Of a DNA stretch of 64,000 bases, positions 25,590 through 34,790 are shown piece by piece (position 1 is the stretch's first letter; the number at the start of each line of letters is the position of its first letter). Location: the NCBI RefSeq assembly GCF_008086165.1, contig NZ_VSKL01000003.1, forward strand, positions 248,001-312,000. Direction: 5' to 3'. The position numbers and the translations under genes are program-made. This DNA is from Algorimicrobium algoritergicola (GTDB taxonomy: Bacteria > Bacteroidota > Bacteroidia > Flavobacteriales > Flavobacteriaceae). Below the pieces are notes generated by a model. That model was not told the DNA's origin and ran no database searches. It saw only the letters and a program-made list of their open reading frames with translations.

Positions 25590-26393
25590 TTACGGATACT
25601 TTATATGTTTATTATCATAATATATAAGCAGCTTTTCTTTAAGATATTCATATTGATTAACCGCTGTTTTGTTTTTACAGCGCTCCAGAAAGTCCGGTTG
25701 TTCTGAAGCAAAATAGAGAAACTCCATAACATAAGCGTCATCCAATGGATAGTCGGCAAAAACAGTTTCCGAAATATGGGTTTTTAAATGATACATAAGC
25801 GCTTCCTTTTCCTCTAATTGCACATAAGTTTTCATTTCCTTTGTTCTACCAGTGATAGCATTAATAACCGGAACCAACCTAATTGAAGCACCCAAACCAC
25901 CTAATGAGCCACCGAGCTTCGGGTCTAAATCGCCAGCATCTTTTAAATGCCGTTCGACTTGTGTTAATGGTTTCCCTTGAAAGCTAGGAATACCTGCTTT
26001 TTTAGATGTCATGGGTTCGCCTTCCACATTAGCAACATCAGAATTCATATTTCCGGTTAAGACTTTTCCAACGGTTACCTCATCTAGTTTATTTACGTGT
26101 TCCAATAAGGTAATAACTACCGTTCCGTTTTTATAAGTTTCTTGATCCACAATGAGCACTTGCAATTCATGCTGAAGAGACGAAAAAATTAAAGTATCTT
26201 GCAATTTAACTTCAACTTTAAACAGTCCAGAACTATTAGTAATAGTATTCTTTTTTGATGATTTATTAATAACATGAACATTCTCGGCATCTTGAGACGT
26301 CAGCACTTTACCATGAAGTATTTTAGTTTGCGCAACCACATGACCCTGCGAAAAGCTACAAACTAAAAACAGGATGAATACGAACTTGCCCAT
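25590..26393 (-). CDS. Carboxypeptidase-regulatory-domain protein, paralog 4
   Basis: The 267-residue protein has a signal peptide (about 1-21) and a CarboxypepD_reg-like beta-sandwich (about 23-110, with GKVLTSQDAENVHVIN). A shared C-terminal half follows, with EPMTSKKAGIPSFQG, TQVERHL and FYFA/CKN-type blocks. The domain type occurs at the N-terminus of TonB-dependent receptors but stands alone here. It is the last of four tandem relatives, 7 bases after its neighbour. It carries an extra glycine-rich PKLGGSLGGLGASIRL stretch. Function is unknown. Confidence 0.8.
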   Translation of the reverse strand: MGKFVFILFLVCSFSQGHVVAQTKILHGKVLTSQDAENVHVINKSSKKNTITNSSGLFKVEVKLQDTLIFSSLQHELQVLIVDQETYKNGTVVITLLEHVNKLDEVTVGKVLTGNMNSDVANVEGEPMTSKKAGIPSFQGKPLTQVERHLKDAGDLDPKLGGSLGGLGASIRLVPVINAITGRTKEMKTYVQLEEKEALMYHLKTHISETVFADYPLDDAYVMEFLYFASEQPDFLERCKNKTAVNQYEYLKEKLLIYYDNKHIKYP

Positions 26394-26400
26394 AATACTT

Positions 26401-27144
26401 TTACTTTTTTATATCTTGCTTATAGAGCTCTAATTTTTCAACTAAAAACTGCAAAATAACAATCCCATTTTTGTTCTTACAACGTTCTAAAAATTGCGAA
26501 TCTTCAGAACAAAAGTAAAAATAATCCATACGGGAAGCAGGTTCTAATGGGTAATTAGCAAATAAATCAGCTTCGTGCGCTACCCGGATTTCATGTAAAA
26601 GCTCATCTTTCTCTTCCAATACGGCTTGCATTTTATAACGTTTAATGTTGCCATTAATGGTGTTTACCAACATCCCAATCATGCCATTTTTAGCATAGCT
26701 TAAACGTCTTTCGGTTTGGGTGGGCATTTTTCCTTGATAACTAGGAATACCTGCTTTTTTAGCTGTCATGGGTTGGCCTTCTACAGCTTGAACATCTTGA
26801 AGCAAATAACCAGAAAGCACTTTTCCTACCACGACTTCATCCAGCATGTTCACTAACGGCTCCAAAAACACCTGAATTTGTGTCTCTTCAAGCATTTCAG
26901 CATCTACAACCAAAGAAACTAATTGATGTTGAATAGATGAAATAATTATGATATCATTTAACTTACCCGGAATTACAAACCCGCCAGAAGCATTGGTTAT
27001 GGTAAATTTTTTTGATGTTTTATTAATAATATGAATATTTTCAGCATCTAAATTTGTGATAACCTGACCTTCCAAATCTGTAGTTTGAGAAAACATATTT
27101 GAGGTGAAAATAAATAGTAAGAATCCAAATCTAATCGCTTTCAT
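26401..27144 (-). CDS. Carboxypeptidase-regulatory-domain protein, paralog 3
   Basis: The 247-residue protein has a signal peptide (about 1-19), a regulatory-type beta-sandwich (GQVITNLDAENIHIIN to about residue 105), then the family blocks VVGKVLSGYLLQDV, QPMTAKKAGIPSYQG and CKNKNGI. It is the shortest of the four. Its start codon overlaps the end of the upstream paralog by 14 bases, so the two genes are translationally coupled. The predicted location is periplasm or outer membrane. Confidence 0.8.
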   Translation of the reverse strand: MKAIRFGFLLFIFTSNMFSQTTDLEGQVITNLDAENIHIINKTSKKFTITNASGGFVIPGKLNDIIIISSIQHQLVSLVVDAEMLEETQIQVFLEPLVNMLDEVVVGKVLSGYLLQDVQAVEGQPMTAKKAGIPSYQGKMPTQTERRLSYAKNGMIGMLVNTINGNIKRYKMQAVLEEKDELLHEIRVAHEADLFANYPLEPASRMDYFYFCSEDSQFLERCKNKNGIVILQFLVEKLELYKQDIKK

Positions 27145-27910
27145 GGGAATTAGCGATTTTTAGATTTTGTTTGAAAATTTGTAATTTTTCAATTAAATAA
27201 TTTAGAATTTCAATAGATGATTTGTTTTTGCAGCGCGCTAAAAAATCGGGTTGTTCAGAAGCAAAGTAAAAATATTCCATAACATATTCTTCTTGGAGTG
27301 GGTTTTCGGTAAACAAATCATTAGAAAGCTCGTTCTTTATACTAAACATTAAATCGTCTTTCTCTTCTAGTTTCACCTGCTTTTTCAACTTTTTGGTTCT
27401 GCCTGAAATAGCATTTAAAATAGGATTTAGCGGAATAAACCCACCTCCTGTAGTCGCTTCGTTTAGTTTACGTTCACTTTGGGTTTTTAGTGGTCCTTGA
27501 TAACTGGGAACGCCGGCTTTTTGAGATGTCATCGGTTCATCTTCAACACTAGAAACGTCTAACACCATATTTCCTGTTAATATTTTTCCAACGACTACTT
27601 GATCCAATTCATTTAATTGCTCCTCTAAAGTGACCACCAAGGTTTTATTCTGGATAATCTCAGCATCCATTAAAATAGATGTAATTTTATGTTGAATAGA
27701 TGTAAAAATCAACGTATCATTTAAAGTTGCAGAAACCCGAAACGTACCATCTGCATTGGTAATCGTGAATTTCTGTGCAGTTTTATTAATAACGTGAATG
27801 TTCTCTACGTCTGTTGTACTTTGCACTTTCCCGGATAGCACTATAGTTTGTGAGTAACTTTGTTGAACTGTAACCAACAGCAATAAAAGAAATAATTTAA
27901 TTCTGCCCAT
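27131..27910 (-). CDS. Carboxypeptidase-regulatory-domain protein, paralog 2
   Basis: The 259-residue protein has a signal peptide (about 1-20), a beta-sandwich domain (GKVQSTTDVENIHVIN), VVGKILTGNMVLDV, EPMTSQKAGVPSYQG and CKNKSSI blocks shared with its downstream neighbours. It overlaps both neighbours by 14 bases. It is closest to paralog 4 in the segment ILNAISGRTKKLKKQ, suggesting stepwise duplication. No catalytic motif is seen. Confidence 0.8.
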   Translation of the reverse strand: MGRIKLFLLLLLVTVQQSYSQTIVLSGKVQSTTDVENIHVINKTAQKFTITNADGTFRVSATLNDTLIFTSIQHKITSILMDAEIIQNKTLVVTLEEQLNELDQVVVGKILTGNMVLDVSSVEDEPMTSQKAGVPSYQGPLKTQSERKLNEATTGGGFIPLNPILNAISGRTKKLKKQVKLEEKDDLMFSIKNELSNDLFTENPLQEEYVMEYFYFASEQPDFLARCKNKSSIEILNYLIEKLQIFKQNLKIANSHESD

Positions 27911-28682
27911 TGGTTTGTTTTAAAAACAATTCGCTTTGTTCTTGCAAGAATTCCATACGATTCATTTCATTTTTTTCTCCCAACATGCTTACTTCAAATC
28001 CGTTTTCGACACAGAATGCAAAAAAGGACTCAACCTGATTTAAAGGAATATTATAGGTTTCATTAATGTATTGTGGTGAATAAATATCGGCCAAATCCAA
28101 AGGTCTATTGTCACGAAGCATTTGAATTGTTTCCTTTTTTAATGGACCATTCAATATTTTATTGATTCCAAAAATATTGGCGAAATTCAACCCATTATAA
28201 AAAACACCAGGATCTGTAGCTATATTCTGTGGTTTTGAAAACTCGTCTTCACCAAATTCCAAATTACTCAAATTACCAAAACTCATAAGAATTGCTTTTT
28301 GAGTTTCTGCATTATTAACATCAACTAACAAATCGCCTGTTAATTTGGAAGGCAACAAAATTACTTCACTTAAAGTATTTATAGCTTCCACTAAAAATAA
28401 TCGCAGTTTTTTAGAATCAATAACATCTTTTGTTATTACAACTGTTCGTGCTTCATATTGTAATGCCGAAATTTCCAGTACATCTTTAATAGCCACTTCC
28501 ATGGTGAAATTACCTTCAATATCTGCAATGGTTCCTTTATTAGATGATATATTAAAAATGGTAACACCTTCTACATCGCTATTCGCAATAATTTTTCCTT
28601 CCACTTCAACACGTGATGTATTTTGAGAAAAAACAGTTCCAATTGTAAATAAAAAAAGAAATCCGAGTAATTGATGCTTCAT
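27897..28682 (-). CDS. Carboxypeptidase-regulatory-domain protein, paralog 1 (divergent)
   Basis: The 261-residue protein has a signal peptide (about 1-19) and the same beta-sandwich plan (GKIIANSDVEGVTIFN). Its second half has diverged: it keeps SKLTGDLLVDVNNAE but lacks the MTxKKAGxPSYQG block and the CKN motif. It is the first gene of the run of four and overlaps the next by 14 bases. It is probably the older, outgroup member. Function is unknown. Confidence 0.78.
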   Translation of the reverse strand: MKHQLLGFLFLFTIGTVFSQNTSRVEVEGKIIANSDVEGVTIFNISSNKGTIADIEGNFTMEVAIKDVLEISALQYEARTVVITKDVIDSKKLRLFLVEAINTLSEVILLPSKLTGDLLVDVNNAETQKAILMSFGNLSNLEFGEDEFSKPQNIATDPGVFYNGLNFANIFGINKILNGPLKKETIQMLRDNRPLDLADIYSPQYINETYNIPLNQVESFFAFCVENGFEVSMLGEKNEMNRMEFLQEQSELFLKQTNGQN

Positions 28683-28795
28683 AGTGGTAGGTTTAGTTGT
28701 GATAAAGAAACTATTTCAAATCTTAATTAAAATGCAAATAGCTGATAAACTTTTGTTAAATCCAATGTTTACTTAAATTTACAAAAAATTGGCTT

Positions 28796-29503
28796 ATGAA
28801 ACAATTACTTATTGCAAGCACATCAACTATTCATGGTAGTGGATATTTAGACTATTTATTGGACGATTTAAACGTATTCTTCAAAAATTGCCAAACTATT
28901 TTATTCATCCCTTATGCACGACCAGGCGGTATTTCGCATGACGCATACACCCAAAAAGCGCAAGAGGCTTTTCAGAAAATCAATAAAAATGTTATCGGTA
29001 TTCATGAATTTGAATCGGCTGCAGACGCTATAAATCAAGCTGAAGGTATTTTTACAGGTGGTGGCAATACCTTTGTTTTACTTTCGCAACTGTATAAAAA
29101 CAATTGTATTGAAGCTTTAAAGAATGCAATCCATTCCGGCACACCTTATTTAGGAACTAGCGCAGGAAGTAATATTTGTGGATTAACTATTAATACCACC
29201 AATGACATGCCAATTGTGTATCCACCAAGTTTTAAAGCGTTGGCATTTGTTCCTTTTAATATTAATCCGCATTATCTAGATCCAATTCCCAATACCAAAC
29301 ACATGGGTGAAACCCGTGAAACACGAATTAAAGAATTTCATGCCTATAATACATTTCCTGTTATTGGCTTGCGTGAAGGTAGTTGGTTAGAAGTAAAAGG
29401 TAAAACCATAACATTAAAAGGAACTTTAGAGGCGCGAATTTTTGAATATGAGAAAGAACCTTATGAGATTAAAAGTGATACTACTTTACAGCATTTAAAA
29501 TAA
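28796..29503 (+). CDS. pepE: Alpha-aspartyl dipeptidase (peptidase S51)
   Basis: This serine peptidase is specific for dipeptides with N-terminal aspartate. The nucleophile is S122 in LGTSAGSNICG. GGGNTF (about 88-93) and FNINPHYLDP, with its histidine, are family landmarks. Length 235 is normal and there is no signal peptide, so it is cytoplasmic. The acetyltransferase gene starts 2 bases after its stop, so they form a pair. Confidence 0.93.
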   Translation: MKQLLIASTSTIHGSGYLDYLLDDLNVFFKNCQTILFIPYARPGGISHDAYTQKAQEAFQKINKNVIGIHEFESAADAINQAEGIFTGGGNTFVLLSQLYKNNCIEALKNAIHSGTPYLGTSAGSNICGLTINTTNDMPIVYPPSFKALAFVPFNINPHYLDPIPNTKHMGETRETRIKEFHAYNTFPVIGLREGSWLEVKGKTITLKGTLEARIFEYEKEPYEIKSDTTLQHLK

Positions 29504-29505
29504 TT

Positions 29506-29973
29506 ATGACAAGTGATTCCCATAAAATAGACCATTTTAATTATAGTGTTAAACGTATTTCTGCTGAAGAAACGTATGCTGTTAGGCAATCCATTTTAAG
29601 AGCTGGCAGACCCATTGACGATTGTGTTTTTGAAGGCGACACGCTAGAATCAACATTTCATTTAGGATTGTATTTTAAAGCGTCATTAATTGGTGTTGCA
29701 ACCTATATAAAGAATAAAAATGCTGTTTTTCCTGAAGAATCACAATATCAATTACGTGGTATGGCTATTTTAAAAAAACATCAAAAAAAAGGGTTAGGAA
29801 CACTTTTAATTCAGGCAGGTGAAGCGGAATTATTAAAAATGAAGGTTGACAGATTATGGTTTAATGCTCGCGAAGTGGCCACCAAATTCTATACAAATCA
29901 TGGCTACAAAATTCAAGGAGACAGCTTTAATATTGAAAGCATTGGTATTCATTTTTTAATGACTAATAAATGA
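29506..29973 (+). CDS. GNAT-family N-acetyltransferase
   Basis: The 155-residue protein has the acetyl-CoA loop KKHQKKGLGTLLIQ (about 97-110) preceded by a YQLRGMAIL strand, and a closing YTNHGYKIQG typical of GNAT folds. The acceptor is unknown. It is nearly contiguous with pepE. Confidence 0.88.
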   Translation: MTSDSHKIDHFNYSVKRISAEETYAVRQSILRAGRPIDDCVFEGDTLESTFHLGLYFKASLIGVATYIKNKNAVFPEESQYQLRGMAILKKHQKKGLGTLLIQAGEAELLKMKVDRLWFNAREVATKFYTNHGYKIQGDSFNIESIGIHFLMTNK

Positions 29974-30052
29974 TTAATGTTATTGAGTTATTAATTAATA
30001 ACGGAATAACTAATATCAAATCAAAATAACTTTCAACTAGGCAATAAACGTA

Positions 30053-30060
30053 TATCTTTG
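30053..30060 (+). promoter_or_regulatory. -7 box (TATCTTTG) of gpmI
   Basis: Exact TAnnTTTG match 27 bases before the ATG at 30088. Confidence 0.65.
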
Positions 30061-30087
30061 TAATTTAAATTTTTTACCACATTCACT

Positions 30088-31605
30088 ATGAATAAAAAAG
30101 TGATATTAATGATTTTAGACGGTTGGGGGAAATCTCCTGACCCTAAAGTTTCTGCAATAGATCATGCTAACACACCATTTATAGATTCCTTATATTCCAA
30201 ATATCCACATGCAAGTTTACGCACTGACGGTTTGCATGTTGGACTTCCGGAAGGTCAAATGGGAAATAGCGAAGTGGGACACATGAATCTTGGCGCTGGA
30301 CGCATTGTATATCAGGATTTGGTGAAAATTAATTTGGCCGTAAAGAATAATACCCTCAAAGATGAACACACGTTAATTGATGCCTTTAACTATGCAAAAA
30401 CCCATAACAAACCAGTTCATTTTGTAGGTTTAGTGAGTGATGGCGGTGTACATTCTCATATTAATCATTTATTCGGATTAATTGATGCAGCAAATCAGGC
30501 CGGTGTTACCAATTCGTATATTCATGCCTTCACAGATGGTCGTGATGTAGACCCACATTCTGGTTTGGACTTCATTTCCAAACTTGGGAATTTTATAATT
30601 AATTCACCAACCGAATTAGCAAGTATTACAGGTAGATATTATGCCATGGATCGCGATAAACGCTGGGAACGCATTAAGTTAGCTTATGATGCTTTGGTGA
30701 ATGGCATTGGCGTACATTCAAAAAATGCTACGGACGCCATTCAGCAAAGTTATGATGCTGATATTACAGATGAATTTATAAAACCTATCGTCATGGTTGA
30801 TGCGCAAAATCAACCAAAAGCAACCATCAAGGATGGCGATGTTATTATTTATTTTAACTTCAGAACAGATAGAGGTCGCGAGTTAACGGAAGCATTAACA
30901 CAGGCTAATTTTCATGAGCAAAACATGCATAAGCTCAATTTATATTATGTAACCATGACGAGTTATGATGACACTTATAATAATATTCACGTCGTGTATC
31001 ATAAAGACAATCTAAATAATACGCTTGGCGAAGTTTTAGAAACGCACAATAAAAAACAGATTCGGATTGCCGAAACTGAAAAATATCCACACGTAACATT
31101 TTTCTTTTCTGGCGGTCGTGAAACACCGTTTGAAGGCGAAACCCGTATTTTAAGAAACTCGCCAAAAGTAGCTACTTACGATTTAAAACCCGAAATGAGT
31201 GCCTACGAATTGCGTGATGCTTTAATTCCAGAATTGCAAAAAGGCGATGTAGATTTCGTGTGTTTAAATTTTGCAAATGGGGATATGGTTGGACATACAG
31301 GTGTTATGGCTGCAGCTATCAAAGCTTGTGAAGTGGTTGATACGTGCGTAAAAGATGTCGTAACAACAGCGCTTGAAAATGGCTATACCACATTATTAAT
31401 TGCCGATCATGGCAATTGTGAAACCATGATAAATCCTGATGGTTCACCAAATACAGCACATACCACAAATCCGGTTCCAATAATTTTAATTGATAACGAT
31501 TTAAAGTCTATTAAAGATGGTGTTTTAGCCGATTTAGCACCAACAATTTTAAAACTCATGGGAATTCCGCAACCGAAAGCCATGACACAACATCCAATTA
31601 TATAA
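30088..31605 (+). CDS. gpmI: 2,3-bisphosphoglycerate-independent phosphoglycerate mutase
   Basis: This enzyme interconverts 3- and 2-phosphoglycerate in glycolysis using two Mn ions. The first metal site is ILDGWG near residue 10. The phospho-serine lies in QMGNSEVGHMNLGAGR (about 60-75), and FTDGRDVDPHSG, IADHGNCE and TAHTTNPVP are the other conserved metal and substrate blocks. Length is 505. It has its own promoter. Confidence 0.97.
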   Translation: MNKKVILMILDGWGKSPDPKVSAIDHANTPFIDSLYSKYPHASLRTDGLHVGLPEGQMGNSEVGHMNLGAGRIVYQDLVKINLAVKNNTLKDEHTLIDAFNYAKTHNKPVHFVGLVSDGGVHSHINHLFGLIDAANQAGVTNSYIHAFTDGRDVDPHSGLDFISKLGNFIINSPTELASITGRYYAMDRDKRWERIKLAYDALVNGIGVHSKNATDAIQQSYDADITDEFIKPIVMVDAQNQPKATIKDGDVIIYFNFRTDRGRELTEALTQANFHEQNMHKLNLYYVTMTSYDDTYNNIHVVYHKDNLNNTLGEVLETHNKKQIRIAETEKYPHVTFFFSGGRETPFEGETRILRNSPKVATYDLKPEMSAYELRDALIPELQKGDVDFVCLNFANGDMVGHTGVMAAAIKACEVVDTCVKDVVTTALENGYTTLLIADHGNCETMINPDGSPNTAHTTNPVPIILIDNDLKSIKDGVLADLAPTILKLMGIPQPKAMTQHPII

Positions 31606-31640
31606 GCTAAATTTTGTATTTTAGGAATTAGAAATAGTAT

Positions 31641-32054
31641 ATGAATTTCACTGATAAACTTATTATAGCCGTCGATTTTGATGGAACCATTGTAGAAGAT
31701 GCCTATCCAAAAATTGGTAAGCCTAAACTATTTGCTTTTGAAACACTTGAACGCTTGCAAAAAGAAGGTCACAGATTAATTCTCTGGACGTATAGAAGCG
31801 ATATTCGCTTAGCAGAAGCTGTTGCGTTTTGTAAAGAAAATGGCTTGGAATTTTATGCTGTAAATAAAAGTTTTCCTGAAGAGCAATTCGATTATGCGAA
31901 AAGCCGAAAAATCCATGCGGACATTTTTATAGATGACAGAAATATAGGTGGTCTTTTGGGTTGGGGTGAAATTTATCAATTACTTGCCAACCCAAAATAC
32001 CATCCTCATAAACTTCCAAAAAAGAAAGGATTATTTTCCTTTTTAAGAAGATAA
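31641..32054 (+). CDS. HAD-superfamily phosphatase, BT0820 type
   Basis: The 137-residue protein has the HAD motif I VDFDGTIVED (about 11-20), WTYRSD as motif II region, and a late acidic DDRNIGG as motif IV. This short cap-less form matches the BT0820 group of Bacteroidetes. The substrate is unknown. It is convergent with the CoA-transferase gene; only two bases separate the two stop codons. Confidence 0.85.
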   Translation: MNFTDKLIIAVDFDGTIVEDAYPKIGKPKLFAFETLERLQKEGHRLILWTYRSDIRLAEAVAFCKENGLEFYAVNKSFPEEQFDYAKSRKIHADIFIDDRNIGGLLGWGEIYQLLANPKYHPHKLPKKKGLFSFLRR

Positions 32055-32056
32055 AA

Positions 32057-33328
32057 TTATCCTCTTATTAATTCGAAGTAACTTTTATCAACAGTCTCTT
32101 GATGATCAGGATGCGCTATATTTACTAATGCTTTCACGCGTTCTTTAATAGTTTTCCCGTATAAATTGGCAATGCCATATTCCGTTACCACATAGTGCAC
32201 ATGTGATCTGGTTGTTACCACACCAGCTCCAGGTTTTAAACTTGGTACAATTCTGCTAATTCCTGACTTTGTTGTAGATGGTAAGGCAATAATTGCTTTT
32301 CCGCCTTCACTTAATGAGGCACCCCGGATAAAATCCATTTGACCACCAACACCAGAGTACATGTGTGCTCCTATAGAATCTGCACAAACTTGTCCGGTGA
32401 CATCCACCTCTATAGCCGAGTTTATAGCGACCATTTTAGGATTTCGTTTTATTATGGATACATCATTTGTGTAATTAGAAGCCCGCATTTCTACAAACGG
32501 ATTATCGTCTACATAATCATAAAGTCGCTTGGAACCCATTAAAAAGGTTGTTAAAGCACGACCACGATTAATGCCTTTATAGTTTCCGTTAATGACATCG
32601 TTTAAAATTAAATCAATAACACCATCGGAAAACATTTCAGTATGCAAGCCTAAATCTTTATGATTCGTTAAGCGTGTTAAAACCGCATTTGGAATATTGC
32701 CAATTCCCATTTGAAGCGTGCTTCTATCTTCAATTAAACCAGCTACATGGATTCCTATTTTATTTTCAATTTCTGAAGGTGTTACCATGTCATGTGTTGG
32801 TAAAGCTTCATCACAATCTACAAAAATATTAATTTCAGAATGGTGAATAATACCTGCGCCATGCGTTCTTGGCATTTGGACATTTACTTGTGCTATGACA
32901 ACATCTGCATTATCAATAGCTGCTAACGTTGCTTCAACAGAAACACCTAAAGAGCAATAACCATGTTTATCAGGCACAGACACATGAATAAAGGCATATT
33001 GTAAATCCACAATATTGCGCTTAAAAAGCAAAGGTAATTCACTTAAAAAAACAGGCGTATATGAACCGTTTCCAGCTTTTAAGGTATGACGCACATTTTT
33101 TCCTATAAAAAAGGAATTCACATGAAAACTATCGCGATATTCTGGGTTCGCATAAGGCGCATCACCTTCAGTATGTAATTGACAAATTTCCACATTGCGT
33201 AATTCTTCATGTCTATCTGTTAAAGCGCGAAGCAAAACTTGAGGCGCTGCAGCAGCTGCTTGAATATAAATTTTACTATTTGATTTTACGACTTTTACGG
33301 CCTCTTCTGCCGAAACTGATTTATACAT
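32057..33328 (-). CDS. Acetyl-CoA hydrolase/transferase family CoA-transferase
   Basis: The 423-residue protein belongs to the 4-hydroxybutyrate/acetate CoA-transferase family. The catalytic glutamate is in LHTEMFSDGVIDL, and a late GVGGQMDFIRGA glycine loop binds CoA. A 14-residue longer frame opens at 33370, but ATG 33328 gives MYKSVSAEEAVKVV, the usual family start. It may move CoA between acetate and succinyl- or hydroxyacyl-CoA; the exact acids are not evident. Confidence 0.88.
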   Translation of the reverse strand: MYKSVSAEEAVKVVKSNSKIYIQAAAAAPQVLLRALTDRHEELRNVEICQLHTEGDAPYANPEYRDSFHVNSFFIGKNVRHTLKAGNGSYTPVFLSELPLLFKRNIVDLQYAFIHVSVPDKHGYCSLGVSVEATLAAIDNADVVIAQVNVQMPRTHGAGIIHHSEINIFVDCDEALPTHDMVTPSEIENKIGIHVAGLIEDRSTLQMGIGNIPNAVLTRLTNHKDLGLHTEMFSDGVIDLILNDVINGNYKGINRGRALTTFLMGSKRLYDYVDDNPFVEMRASNYTNDVSIIKRNPKMVAINSAIEVDVTGQVCADSIGAHMYSGVGGQMDFIRGASLSEGGKAIIALPSTTKSGISRIVPSLKPGAGVVTTRSHVHYVVTEYGIANLYGKTIKERVKALVNIAHPDHQETVDKSYFELIRG

Positions 33329-33425
33329 AGGTTCCAATTTTAAAGTGTAAAGTTCGAGAAAAAGAATCAACTAAAACCTGTCAAAAGTCATATTCCTAAA
33401 GATTACATAGCTTGTATAAATTAAG

Positions 33426-33433
33426 TATCTTTG
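33426..33433 (+). promoter_or_regulatory. -7 box (TATCTTTG) of map
   Basis: Exact TAnnTTTG match 17 bases before ATG 33451. It rules out the longer frame that opens at 33412. Confidence 0.7.
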
Positions 33434-33450
33434 CACATATTTTTGAATAT

Positions 33451-34269
33451 ATGATTATAGTAAAAACAAGAGAAGAGATAGAATTAATGCGTGAAAGTGC
33501 TTTAATTGTATCTAAAACTTTAGGAATGCTTGCCAAAGAGGTAAAGCCGGGTGTTACCACATTGCAATTAGATAAATTGGCTGAAGATTTTATTCGGGAA
33601 CAAGCTGCTATACCTGGGTTTTTAGGTTTGTATGATTTTCCAAATACGCTTTGTATGAGTCCAAACTCGCAAGTTGTCCATGGATTCCCAACAAATGAAC
33701 CTTTGCAAGAAGGCGATATTATTTCTATAGACTGTGGTGCTATAAAAAACAACTACTACGGTGATCATGCCTATACATTTGCTGTTGGCGAAATAGATCC
33801 AGAAATTCAAACGCTTTTAGATGTTACCAAGCAATCTTTATATGAAGGGATTCGTGAATTTAAAGTTGGTAATCGTGTTGGAGATGTTGGTTATGCTATT
33901 CAAAAATACTGTGAAGACAGAGGTTATGGCGTGGTTCGTGAATTAGTAGGTCATGGCATAGGTCGTAAAATGCATGAAGATCCCGAAATGCCAAATTACG
34001 GCAAACGCGGTCGTGGTAAAAAGTTTATTGAAGGCCAAGTAGTAGCTATTGAACCTATGATAAACATGGGAACACATAGAATAAAACAACATCGTGATGG
34101 TTGGACCATTACCACTCTAGATAATAAACCATCGGCACATTTTGAGCACGATGTGGCTATTGTAGATGGGAAACCTGAATTGCTTTCTACGTTTGCTTAT
34201 GTTTATGATGCTTTAGGGATTGTGAGTGATGAGGAGGATGCGTTTAGACGTGAACCGATTGTGCTTTAA
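33451..34269 (+). CDS. map: Methionine aminopeptidase, type I
   Basis: MetAP removes the initiator methionine from nascent proteins. The dimetal ligands are visible in order: SIDCGA (Asp), YYGDHAYTF (Asp), VGHGIGRKMHEDPE (His), VAIEPMINMG (Glu) and a final Glu in HFEHDVAI. VVHGFP carries the substrate-pocket His. Length from ATG 33451 is 272. The gene ends 115 bases before a GxxExxY cassette. Confidence 0.96.
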   Translation: MIIVKTREEIELMRESALIVSKTLGMLAKEVKPGVTTLQLDKLAEDFIREQAAIPGFLGLYDFPNTLCMSPNSQVVHGFPTNEPLQEGDIISIDCGAIKNNYYGDHAYTFAVGEIDPEIQTLLDVTKQSLYEGIREFKVGNRVGDVGYAIQKYCEDRGYGVVRELVGHGIGRKMHEDPEMPNYGKRGRGKKFIEGQVVAIEPMINMGTHRIKQHRDGWTITTLDNKPSAHFEHDVAIVDGKPELLSTFAYVYDALGIVSDEEDAFRREPIVL

Positions 34270-34318
34270 CTATTGTGCGGAGATTCAATAATTGGAATAA
34301 ATGCTTTTACACTATTTT

Positions 34319-34790
34319 GACACGAATTTTACTAATTTGCACTAATGTTTGGAATCCAATTCTATAATGTTCAACAAAAAAACTATGTCGAATCTAATTT
34401 ATAAAGAAGAAGCTTATAAAATTATTGGCATATGTATGGAAGTGCATAATCAGCTTGGAAAAGGTTTTAATGAAGTAGTTTATTCTGATGCGTTAGAAAT
34501 TGAATTGATGGATAATAATATTTCATATTCGCGTGAAAAAAAATATGGAATTCTATATAAAGGGAATTTACTTCGACACAAGTATAAAGCAGATTTTATA
34601 ATTGATGACAAAATCGTTCTGGAGTTAAAAGCCGTTGAATGTTTGCATTCTGCGCACTTGAAACAAACGTTGAATTATTTAGCAGTCTCCAAGTTAAAGC
34701 TAGGTTTACTAATTAATTTTGGTGAAGAAAGTTTAAAATATAAAAGAATCGTTCTCTAACTGATTCGTGAAAATCCGTGAAATCTGTGTC
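34319..34790. repeat. Imperfect 24-bp inverted repeats bracketing the GxxExxY gene
   Basis: The left arm, 34319-34342 (GACACGAATTTTAC...), and the right arm, 34767-34790 (GTGAAAATCC...CTGTGTC), are inverted copies with 18 of 24 positions matching by eye. The right arm contains the start codon region of the next methyltransferase gene. CACGAATTTT-type strings are common intergenic repeats in Bacteroidetes and often accompany GxxExxY genes. This suggests the gene and its flanks move as one unit. Confidence 0.6.
34385..34759 (+). CDS. GxxExxY protein (PD-(D/E)XK nuclease-like)
   Basis: The 124-residue protein carries the naming motif GFNEVVY (about 25-31) after EVHNQLG. It also has HKYKADFIIDDKIVLELKAV, whose D...ExK pattern (about 68-86) is the nuclease-like core of this family. 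ATG 34385 is chosen to match usual N-termini; ATG 34367 is also open. Biological role is unknown. Placement between map and a methyltransferase, within inverted repeats, marks it as an insertion. Confidence 0.85.
   Translation: MSNLIYKEEAYKIIGICMEVHNQLGKGFNEVVYSDALEIELMDNNISYSREKKYGILYKGNLLRHKYKADFIIDDKIVLELKAVECLHSAHLKQTLNYLAVSKLKLGLLINFGEESLKYKRIVL

Noticed and set aside
34245-34759. Similar ends of map (REPIVL) and the GxxExxY gene (YKRIVL) as a fourth displaced gene end
   Set aside because: Only three to four residues agree, and KRIVL-type endings are normal for GxxExxY proteins.
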